Assembly: GCA_009724975.1 (NCBI GenBank)
Contig: SRXB01000012.1
Location: 1 to 16,716, forward strand
Origin: a bacterium
Lineage (GTDB): Bacteria > Desulfobacterota > Deferrisomatia > Deferrisomatales > BM512
Direction of reading: 5' to 3'
Length of the DNA stretch: 16,716 nt
Under the pieces are notes generated by a model. The model worked only from the letters and a program-made list of their open reading frames with translations, did no database searches and was not told where the DNA came from. This document shows positions 7,227 to 14,300 of the stretch, piece by piece. The stretch's first letter is position 1. Each line of letters opens with the position of its first letter. The position numbers and the translations under genes were made by a program.

Positions 7227-7613
7227 GTGAAACCGCCGACCAAAAGCGAAATACGGAAAAAAGCGGCGCGACGCAGGATGTCACTGGAAAGCCACGGACA
7301 CATCCACACCCACCGGTGGCGAGGGAGCGAGGAGGCCAGGGAGTCGGCGCTGGCCAGGGTGGTCGAGGATATAGGGGCTCTGGTCTGCGGCTACCCGAAC
7401 GTAACGGATCTCTACTACTGCATCGAGGGTACAAGCGTGGGGGTTGTCGTGATAGCGCAAAAACCCATGACTCGCCCCATTCAGGAACTCTTGAACGGCT
7501 TTTCCCAAAAACTCTCCGAAACCTTGCCGGAAATCAGCTGGAATCTTTCGGCCTCCCCCCTCCCCCCACCGTCAGGGTCCAACTTTTGCAAAACAAACCT
7601 TACGCTCCAGTGA
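7227..7613 (+). CDS. Small conserved-looking protein of unknown function upstream of fliA
   Basis: With the GTG start at 7227 this is a 128-residue protein; longer versions from TTG 7179 or ATG 7197 would add 16 or 10 residues with no ribosome-binding support. The N-terminus is strongly basic (KSEIRKKAARRR), followed by a His-rich HGHIHTHRW. A globular part follows with an alpha/beta pattern: helix (SEEARESALARVVEDIGALV), strand pair (VTDLYYCIEGTSVGVVVIA), helix (TRPIQELLNGFSQKLSETL) and strand (ISWNLSASPL). The tail is Pro-rich. There is no signal peptide or membrane segment, so it is probably cytoplasmic, and the basic His-rich head could bind nucleic acid or metal. I do not recognise a family. 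The stop is immediately upstream of the fliA promoter region, so the two genes may be co-transcribed and functionally linked. Confidence 0.65.
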   Translation: MKPPTKSEIRKKAARRRMSLESHGHIHTHRWRGSEEARESALARVVEDIGALVCGYPNVTDLYYCIEGTSVGVVVIAQKPMTRPIQELLNGFSQKLSETLPEISWNLSASPLPPPSGSNFCKTNLTLQ

Positions 7614-7642
7614 TTGACAGCCGATTTTCCACTTGGTAGATT
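7614..7642 (+). promoter_or_regulatory. Near-consensus sigma-70 promoter inside the 5' end of fliA
   Basis: TTGACA (7614-7619) is a perfect -35 box. After exactly 17 bases comes TAGATT (7637-7642, four of six), preceded by an extended -10 TG (7634-7635). Initiation would be near 7649. This coincides with the longest fliA reading frame, whose first codon would be the TTG of the -35 box, so it bears directly on where FliA begins. Confidence 0.5.
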
Positions 7643-7643
7643 G

Positions 7644-8405
7644 GTGAATCGCCAACCTCACAGCCAGCGGAGAAAAATCATCGCCACGCCGGTCTCTCCA
7701 CAGCCAAGGGACGAGCTGATAAGGGAATACTCCCCCCTTGTCAAATTCATCGCCGAAAGGCTCTGTTCCCGCCTTCCCCCTTCGGTGGAGGTGGGCGACA
7801 TAATAAATACCGGCATGCTGGGCCTTATCGACGCCATAGACAAATTCGTTCCCGACCGCGGCGTGAAATTCCACACCTATGCCGAATTTCGCATTCGCGG
7901 CGCGATGCTCGACTATCTTCGGCAGCAGGACTGGGCTCCGCGCTCGATGCGCCGCAAGGAAAAGGAGCTGGCCCGCACCATCCGCGACCTTGAGCAGCGT
8001 CTTGGCCGCCCAGCTACGAATGATGAGCTCGCAAAGGAGCTCGGCATAACCCAGGCGGAGCTCGGCGATCTTTTCTCAAAAGCCCGCGGCCTCTCGCTCC
8101 TCTCCCTAAACCGCCCCCGCGCCGAGGACGGCGAGGAGGAGGAGAGCGAGCTTGGAGAGTGCATAGCGGACGCGCCGGAAAAGAGCCCCGCGCAGGTTTT
8201 CGAGAAGGAGGAGGTGAAAAATCTCCTCAGCGGGCAGATAGGGTCTCTTCCCGAGCGCGAGCGGCAGGTGGTTTCTCTCTATTACTACCACGACAAGACG
8301 ATGAAGGAGGTGGGGACGGCCCTTGGCATAACCGAATCGAGGGTGAGCCAGCTCCACACCTCCGCGATGCTTCGCCTGAAGGCCCGTCTGGGCTCAAAAC
8401 TCTAA
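7644..8405 (+). CDS. fliA: FliA/SigD-type RNA polymerase sigma factor (sigma-28)
   Basis: This sigma-70-family factor of the FliA/WhiG group directs RNA polymerase, classically to late flagellar, motility and chemotaxis promoters. Region 2 is visible as YSPLVKFIAERLCSRLPPSVEVGD, GMLGLIDAIDKF, RGVKFHTYAEFRIRGAMLDYLR and QDWAPRSMRRK. Region 3 is LEQRLGRPATNDELAKELGI. Region 4 is LPERERQVVSLYYYHDKTMKEVG followed by the helix-turn-helix LGITESRVSQLHTSAMLRLK. The length of about 253 residues is normal. The start is unsettled: TTG 7614 and GTG 7644 lack a good Shine-Dalgarno, while GGAG at 7669-7672 precedes only ATC codons (7677, 7680) in frame. I use GTG 7644. No flagellar genes are visible nearby; an unknown small gene precedes it. 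An anti-sigma factor (FlgM) is not visible here. Confidence 0.92.
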   Translation: MNRQPHSQRRKIIATPVSPQPRDELIREYSPLVKFIAERLCSRLPPSVEVGDIINTGMLGLIDAIDKFVPDRGVKFHTYAEFRIRGAMLDYLRQQDWAPRSMRRKEKELARTIRDLEQRLGRPATNDELAKELGITQAELGDLFSKARGLSLLSLNRPRAEDGEEEESELGECIADAPEKSPAQVFEKEEVKNLLSGQIGSLPERERQVVSLYYYHDKTMKEVGTALGITESRVSQLHTSAMLRLKARLGSKL

Positions 8406-8413
8406 AGCGTGAA

Positions 8414-8430
8414 GGTGGCTTCGGACCACT
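8414..8430. other. UUCG-capped hairpin between convergent genes
   Basis: GGTGGC and CCACT pair around a C(TTCG)G tetraloop, with one bulged A (8425) and a terminal G-T pair. It starts nine bases after the fliA stop. No T-tract follows on either strand, so it is at best an atypical terminator or an RNA 3'-end stabiliser. Confidence 0.35.
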
Positions 8431-8438
8431 CCCGTCGA

Positions 8439-8455
8439 AGCGGCCCGACGCCGCT
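8439..8455. terminator. Possible bidirectional hairpin in the convergent gap
   Basis: AGCGG (8439-8443) pairs perfectly with CCGCT (8451-8455) around a seven-base loop. It sits in the 63-base gap between the fliA stop and the methyltransferase stop, where a two-sided terminator would be expected. The lack of a T-tract on either side keeps confidence low. Confidence 0.25.
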
Positions 8456-8468
8456 CTACAGTGCTATT

Positions 8469-9455
8469 CTAGCCCCTCTCGAAAGCCCCAAGATGGCGCG
8501 ATTGGTCCCCCAGAATTTCAAAATGGGGGGAGAAGCGGGATTCAGCCAGTATTTTTGCGGTGTTGCCGCCAACGCGAAGGGCTTTTCCCGTCTCAAGGAA
8601 GTTTTCTTCGTCCAGGGTGAAGGATTCGGAGAACCCCTCTATCGTCCCCTTGTAAATAGCCTCCTGCCCGTAGTCTTCCTCGCCGTCCTCCAATGACCGT
8701 ATCTTGAAGAGGCGAAAGGTGACGGCCATGAAGGAGGCTCCCCCAAGTTTTTTTTCCAGCTCGGGGTCAGTTATCTCAAGCGGGCGAACCGAGACTATCC
8801 GCGGGTCGCAAAAACCGGCGGCCCTCACCAGCCTGAGGAAATCGCCGAAGTAGTGGGCTCCCCCCAGGTGTTCGCTTTTCAGCTCCGCGTCGGCCTCAAT
8901 TTCGGGAGGCAGGCGACGGTCGCAATAGACGTCGGAAAAGTGGAACTCGCCGCCGCTTTTCAGAACCCTGAAAACTTCGCGCAACACTTTAACTTTATCG
9001 CGCACGTGGCCGAGGGCGCGGTTTGATATGACCACGTCGAAATCTTCTTCCCCGAGACCGGCGTCGCCAAGGGCGTCGATGCTCCCCTGCCTGAAGGCTA
9101 CGTTCGGCTCCTTGTGGCCGAGGTTTTCCATTACCACAGGGATAGCCTTGCGGGCGATGGAGAGGGCCGACTGCTCGGTGTCTAGCCCCATTACGAAGCC
9201 TTTTGGTCCCGCCAGCCCTGCGCAGAGGAAGACATCCCTGCCGGTGCCGCAGCCGAGGTCAAGGATGCGGCAGCGCTCTATAGCGGGCGGTATCGGGCTT
9301 CCGCAGCCCGAAAAACGGCCCGCGACCTCCTCGGGAATCAACGCCATAAGGCTATTGAGCCGCCTCAGGGAGGAGGCGCAGGGCTCCTCGGCCATCAGGG
9401 CGAGGCGAAAAGCCTTGCCGAACCACACACGCGAATCTAGCGTCTTGCCGGTCAT
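8469..9455 (-). CDS. SAM-dependent methyltransferase, ArsM-like but lacking key cysteines
   Basis: This 328-residue class I methyltransferase shows the SAM motif ILDLGCGTGRD (64-74), the acidic ribose residue in MGLDTEQ (about 92) and DVVISN. Outside that core it follows the arsenite methyltransferase (ArsM/AS3MT) pattern: RFSGCG (C51), VLREVFRVLKSGGEFHFSDVYCDRRLP, a GG.HYFGDFLRL segment, and a C-terminal part with EDYGQEAIYKGTI, LETGKALRVGGNTA and SRFSPHF. In ArsM proteins an SNC and an ECLGG cysteine complete the arsenic site with the GCG cysteine; here they are Arg (R146, SNRALGH) and His (H196, EHLGGAHY). Arsenite methylation is therefore doubtful and the substrate unknown. The start is ATG 9453-9455, with GAGG five bases upstream overlapping the previous stop; a longer TTG start would run into the nuclease gene. 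It is the last gene of the operon. Confidence 0.85.
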   Translation of the reverse strand: MTGKTLDSRVWFGKAFRLALMAEEPCASSLRRLNSLMALIPEEVAGRFSGCGSPIPPAIERCRILDLGCGTGRDVFLCAGLAGPKGFVMGLDTEQSALSIARKAIPVVMENLGHKEPNVAFRQGSIDALGDAGLGEEDFDVVISNRALGHVRDKVKVLREVFRVLKSGGEFHFSDVYCDRRLPPEIEADAELKSEHLGGAHYFGDFLRLVRAAGFCDPRIVSVRPLEITDPELEKKLGGASFMAVTFRLFKIRSLEDGEEDYGQEAIYKGTIEGFSESFTLDEENFLETGKALRVGGNTAKILAESRFSPHFEILGDQSRHLGAFERG

Positions 9456-9460
9456 CTCGT

Positions 9461-9464
9461 CCTC
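9461..9464 (-). promoter_or_regulatory. Shine-Dalgarno GAGG overlapping the nuclease stop codon
   Basis: On the minus strand TGAGG joins the TGA stop of the bifunctional nuclease (9463-9465) to a Shine-Dalgarno five bases before ATG 9453-9455. This fixes the methyltransferase start and implies coupled translation. Confidence 0.65.
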
Positions 9465-9957
9465 ACATCTTGTATTTGCCGAAGGCTGAAGGGTCGAGGT
9501 TTTCAAGATAGTCTTTCCAGAATTCGTCTTCGGAAAGGTCGGAGTTGTCGCGAAAGACGACTTCGCTCTCCTCGCGCAAAATCGCCTCGGCCACGAAGAG
9601 GCGCGCGCCGGTTCTCACCGCGAGGGCGACCGCGTCGGAGGGGCGCGCGTCGATGAGCCTCCTGCGCCCTTCCCCGGTTAGGAGGTGGATATTGGCGTGG
9701 TAGGCACCCTCGCCCCCTTCGCCTATGTCCACGCGGTCCACCACCGCCCCCAGATCGTCGACTATTATCTTCATCAGGTCGTGGCTCATGGGGCGTGGCG
9801 GCTCGACCCCCTCGGCGGCGTAGAGAATGGAGGCGGCTTCGAAAATCCCTATCCAAACGGGCAATACCCGCTTGCCGCCCTTTTCCCGAAGCATCATCAC
9901 GGGGGTTTTGGACTCCTCGTCCATCGCCATCGATGAGAATACCGCCTCTACGTACAA
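9463..9957 (-). CDS. Bifunctional nuclease family protein (DUF151/BFN)
   Basis: This 164-residue protein matches the BFN/DUF151 family, members of which are reported to have RNase and DNase activity. Recognisable stretches are TPVMMLREKGGKRVLPVWIGIFEAASI (split by Lys-Gly-Gly), HDLMKIIVDDLGA, YHANIHL and the conserved RRLIDARPSDAVALAVRTGA. The C-terminal acidic tail (SEDEFWKDYLENL) is typical. TTG at 9955-9957 was chosen because AGGAGG lies six bases upstream and the resulting MYVEAVF matches the usual family start; the longer frame to 10020 would overlap miaB by 53 bases with an unrelated tail. It follows miaB by ten bases, a pairing I recall from deltaproteobacterial genomes. The biological substrate is not known. 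Confidence 0.9.
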   Translation of the reverse strand: MYVEAVFSSMAMDEESKTPVMMLREKGGKRVLPVWIGIFEAASILYAAEGVEPPRPMSHDLMKIIVDDLGAVVDRVDIGEGGEGAYHANIHLLTGEGRRRLIDARPSDAVALAVRTGARLFVAEAILREESEVVFRDNSDLSEDEFWKDYLENLDPSAFGKYKM

Positions 9958-9963
9958 TTTTAG

Positions 9964-9969
9964 CCTCCT
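9964..9969 (-). promoter_or_regulatory. Shine-Dalgarno AGGAGG supporting a TTG start
   Basis: AGGAGG on the minus strand overlaps the TAG stop of miaB (9968-9970) and is six bases from TTG 9955-9957. This is the best ribosome-binding match in the window and identifies the true start of the nuclease gene. Confidence 0.75.
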
Positions 9970-11287
9970 AAAGCTCGCCAGCCAGCGAGTTGGGCCAGGC
10001 GGCGGTAATCTTGACCTCAACCTCCCTGCCCAAAAGGGCCGCGTCGCCCCTGAAGTTGACTATGCGGTTCTGCGGCGTGCGGCCGCTGAGCTGTCCGCCT
10101 CCGGCCTTGGAACTTCCCTCCACCAGCACCACCCTCTTTTGCCCTATCTCGGCGAGGCTTTTGGCGGTTGTGTGGCCCAACTGAAGATCCTGCAGGCGCG
10201 CAAGGCGCTCCTCTTTCACCTTTTCGGCCACAACGCCCTCCATCGAGGAGGCCTTTGTCCCCCTGCGCGGCGAGAATTTGAAGCTGAAGCAGTTGTCGAA
10301 GACCACTTCGCGCATAAGGGAGAGGGTCTCCTCGAAATCGGCGTCGCTCTCGCCCGGGAACCCCACTATGAAGTCGGTGGTTATCGCAATGTCGGGCCGC
10401 GCGGCGCGAAGTTTGGCGATGAGGCCGAGGTAGTGCGCCCTGTCGTATTTGCGGTTCATCGCCCGCAAGATGGCGTCGGAGCCCGATTGCACCGGCAGGT
10501 GTATGTGGGGCATAGCCTTTGGCTCGCTGGCGAAGATATCTATCAGCCGGTCGGTCAGGTCCTTGGGGTGGCTGGTTGTGAAGCGGATTCGCAAAATCCC
10601 CTCCACTTCGCCGACCTTGCGGATAAGCTCGGCGAAATCGGCGCCGTCGCCCCCCTTTTGGCCATAGGAGTTGACGTTCTGCCCCAGAAGGGTTACCTCG
10701 CGGACTCCTCCCTCAGCCAACTTGCGCGCTTCGGCGACAATCTCGGCGCTCGGGCGTGAGAGTTCGCGCCCGCGCACATAGGGGACTATGCAGTAGGAGC
10801 AGTAATTGTCGCACCCCTGCATGACGGTTATGAAGGCCTTTATTCCGTCGGCCTTGGCGTGGGAATAGAGCGCCTCCATAGCGGCTGGGTCGCCGGGCAT
10901 AGCGGTCCAGACGGGGCGAAGGCGCTTTTGCCGCACTTCATCCGCCATCTGAAGTATATTGTGCATGTTCTGCGTGCCAAAGACGAAATCAACGAATGGA
11001 ACCCTTGAGAGAACTCCCCGTCCGTCGGACTGCGCCATGCACCCGCCGACGCCGATTATGACCTCGGGCTTCTCTTTCTTGAGGAGCCTCCACCTTCCTA
11101 TCTGCGAGTAGGCTTTCTGGTCGGCCTTGTCGCGTATGGTGCAGGTGTTGACCAAAATCAGGTCCGCCTCGGCGGGGCGCGGGGCCTTTGCGTAGCCCGC
11201 GTCCTCAAGCATCGAAGCTATGGCGAGGCTGTCGTGGTCGTTCATCTGACAGCCGAAAGTCTCTATGTAATACTTTAACTTGCGCAA
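9968..11287 (-). CDS. miaB: tRNA-2-methylthio-N6-dimethylallyladenosine synthase
   Basis: MiaB is a radical-SAM methylthiotransferase that converts i6A37 to ms2i6A37 in tRNAs reading UNN codons. All three expected parts are present in 439 residues. The N-terminal UPF0004 domain has C13 (ETFGCQMN), C49 (VNTCTIR) and C83 (GGCMAQ) for the auxiliary 4Fe-4S cluster. The radical-SAM CxxxCxxC is C159, C163 and C166 (QGCDNYCSYC), with HIHLPVQSGSD and TTDFIVGFPGES further on. A C-terminal TRAM domain (about 378-439) binds tRNA. ETFGCQMN and the NTC..R motif favour MiaB over RimO or MtaB. The start codon appears to be TTG (11285-11287), with a weak AAGGG 11 bases upstream; no ATG is available before the first cysteine. 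It lies 13 bases after dnaE and 10 bases before the nuclease gene. Confidence 0.96.
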   Translation of the reverse strand: MRKLKYYIETFGCQMNDHDSLAIASMLEDAGYAKAPRPAEADLILVNTCTIRDKADQKAYSQIGRWRLLKKEKPEVIIGVGGCMAQSDGRGVLSRVPFVDFVFGTQNMHNILQMADEVRQKRLRPVWTAMPGDPAAMEALYSHAKADGIKAFITVMQGCDNYCSYCIVPYVRGRELSRPSAEIVAEARKLAEGGVREVTLLGQNVNSYGQKGGDGADFAELIRKVGEVEGILRIRFTTSHPKDLTDRLIDIFASEPKAMPHIHLPVQSGSDAILRAMNRKYDRAHYLGLIAKLRAARPDIAITTDFIVGFPGESDADFEETLSLMREVVFDNCFSFKFSPRRGTKASSMEGVVAEKVKEERLARLQDLQLGHTTAKSLAEIGQKRVVLVEGSSKAGGGQLSGRTPQNRIVNFRGDAALLGREVEVKITAAWPNSLAGEL

Positions 11288-11300
11288 TTAACCTAAACCC

Positions 11301-14300
11301 TTACCTGAATGTTACCACGTCGGAGCCGAAGAGGTTTTTCATCGACCTTTTGAAGCGCGAGGAGGGCGCTATCTTGGTGCGCGGCAGCTTTAGCGCCACA
11401 AGCGCCTTGCCCGGGAACTCCACGTCGAGGAAAACCGGGCAATCGCCGCCGAACTCGCCGCTTGAGAGGACTCCACCGAGCGCCTCTATGTCGGCCTCGG
11501 AGTGGACGGCGGCATTGAAGCGTATCCGTATCTCGGTGGTCATCTCCTCGTCGGCGTCGCCGAGCAAAACCACCCTGTCGGCGATAATCTTCACCGCCTC
11601 GTCGCTTCGCTCGAAAGTGCCGCGCACGATGACGGGGGAATCGGAGCGCAAAACCTCCGCCGCCTGCTCGTAAGCCTTGGGGAAGACCACCAGCTCTATC
11701 GCCCCCTCCATGTCCTCAAGGGTCGCTATCGCCATCTTCTTGCCACCCTGCTTGGTTATGCGCTCCTTCAGGGAGGCTATCGACCCTCCGGCGGTAACCT
11801 GCGTCTGGTCGGGAAAGCTCTCGATGATGGAGGCTATCGTCCCGTCGGTGTGCGCGTCCAGAAGCTCGCTCCACTCGCGCAGGGGGTGGCCGGAGACGTA
11901 AAAGCCCAAAAGCTCCTTCTCGGCGCGAAGCTTGTCGGCTGGGGTGAGGTCGGCAATCTCGGGAAGCTCGTCGCCCTTGGGGGCCTCCCCTCCGGCGGGG
12001 GCGGGGGCGGCCAGCATGTCGAAGAAATTGGCCTGCCCGCGGTTCTTGTCTTTCTGCAAAGAGGCCGAGCGCTCGATGGCTAGATCCAGGTGCGCCAGAT
12101 ATTGCGAGCGAAGGCCGCGCAGCGAATCGTAAGCCCCGCACATTATTAGGCTTTCCAGCACCTTCCTGTTGACCCGCTTTAAGTCAGTCCTCTCGCAGAA
12201 ATCCATAAGCCCCTTGAAGGGCCCTCCCTCTTCCCGCGCCTCCAGAACAGCCTCTATCGCCCCCTCGCCGACGTTTTTCACCGCCGCGAGGCCAAAGCGT
12301 ATCTTGTCGCCCACCACCGAGAAGAACTTCTCCGACTCGTTAACGTCGGGCGGCAGAACGCTTATCCCCATATCCTTGCACTCGGCCAGGTCTTTGACAA
12401 TCTTGTCGGTGTGGGCGCGGTCGTTGGTGAGGAGCGAGGCCATGAACTCGACGGGGTAATGGGCCTTTAGGTAGGCGGTCTGGTAGGCGACCAGCGCGTA
12501 GGCCGCCGCGTGAGACTTGTTGAATCCGTACTCGGCGAACTTCGCCATCAGGTCGAAGATCTTGTTCCCCTTCTCGTCTACTATGGAGTTCTCGCGTGTT
12601 CCCTTTAGGAATCGCTCGCGCTGCTTCTCCATCTCCTCGGGAATCTTCTTGCCCATGGCGCGGCGCAGAAGGTCCGCCTCGCCGAGCGAGTAGTTCGCCA
12701 GCACCTGGGCGATCTTCATCACCTGTTCCTGGTAGACGATTACCCCGTATGTGTCGCGCAAAATCGGCTCAAGCGCCGGCAATTCGTATTCTATGGCGAT
12801 TTCGCCATGCTTTCGCTTGATGAAATCGGGTATCAGGTCCATCGGACCCGGGCGATAGAGTGCCACGAGGGCGATGATGTCCTCGAAGACCGAGGGGCGA
12901 AGCCCCACCATCGTATCCTTCATCCCCGGGCTTTCAAGCTGGAAGACGCCGGTGGTGGCGCCGTCCGAGAGAAGGGCGAAGACCTTCTCGTCGTCCAGCG
13001 GTATATCGTCGATGCAAAGTTTTTTATCCTCGGGGAGCCTGCGGTTTATCATCTCGACCGCCTGCTGGATTACCGTGAGGGTTTTAAGCCCCAGGAAGTC
13101 GAACTTCACGAGGCCGATCGACTCCACCGCCTTCATCGCGAACTGGGTTACCGTTTCACCCTCTTTACCGTTGTAAACAGGAAGGTAATCGACAAGGGGG
13201 TTCTCGTCGGAGATGACTATGCCCGCGGCGTGAGTCGAGGCGTGGCGGTTAAGTCCCTCAAGGCGCAGTGAGTGTCGGATAAGCTCGGCTATGCGCGGGT
13301 CGGACTTCTCAAGCTCCCTTAATTTCGGCTCGCTTTCCATTGCCTCTTCAAGGGAAATGCCAATCTTGTCCGGCACGAGCTTGGCGATCTTGTCCACCTC
13401 GGCCAGAGGTATCTCAAGAACCCTGCCGACGTCGCGAATAACCGCGCGGGCAAGCATCTTGCCGAAGGTGGTTATCTGGGCGACCTTGTCGGAGCCGTAG
13501 TGGTCGGTGACGTACTCGATTACCTTCTGGCGATTCTCGAAGCAAAAATCCACGTCTATATCAGGCATCGAGACGCGCTCGGGGTTCAAAAAGCGCTCGA
13601 AAAGAAGGTCGTAGGGAATGGGGTCTATGTTTGTTATGCGAAGGGCGTAGGCGACGAGGCTTCCCGCAGCCGAACCGCGCCCGGGGCCAACCGGCACGCC
13701 GTTGTTTTTCGCCCAGTTGATGAAATCCTGCACGATGAGGAAGTAATCGGGGAATTTCATCTCCCTGATTATATTTAGCTCCTCCTTGAGCCTTCCCAGA
13801 TATTTGCCGTAAGTTTCGGCCCTTTTATCCTCCGAGTCGAAACCCATCTCCGAAAAGCGCTTTTTCAGCCCCTCCTCGGCCATGCGGTCGAGTACGTCGG
13901 CCAGGTTCTCCTCCCTAGCCTGCGGATATTTCGGGAAATGGTAGTTTTTGCCGCTGATGTCCAGTTCGACGTTGCAGCGCGAGGCTATTTCGATGGTGTT
14001 GGCGATGGCGTCGGGCCGCCAGGCGAAGAGGGCCGCCATCTCCTCGGGGCTCCGGAGGTAAAAGGCGTCGGTCTCCATCTTCATGCGGCTCTCGGATGCC
14101 AGCGTCTTGCCCGTCTGGATGCACATGAGCACTTCGTGGCTCTTGGCGTCGCTCTTTTCAAGGTAATGGCAGTCGTTGGTGGCTACGAAGGGGATGGAAA
14201 GCTTTTCCCCCAGCTCCACAAGCCCTTTGTTGACCTCCGCCTGCTCCTTGAGACCGTTTTCCATGAGCTCAAGGTAGAAATTACCCTCGCCGAAGATCGA

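Noticed and set aside
7614..7643. FliA start at TTG 7614
   Set aside because: This TTG is the first triplet of a perfect TTGACA -35 box and has no Shine-Dalgarno; the extra ten residues do not resemble FliA N-termini.
8469..9506. Naming the methyltransferase arsM and starting it at TTG 9504-9506
   Set aside because: Two arsenic-ligand cysteines are missing, so the arsM name would overstate function. The TTG start would overlap the nuclease gene, whereas ATG 9453-9455 has a well-spaced GAGG.
9463..10020. 185-residue version of the bifunctional nuclease starting at 10020
   Set aside because: The added residues overlap the end of miaB and are unlike the family. AGGAGG six bases before TTG 9955-9957 marks the real start.
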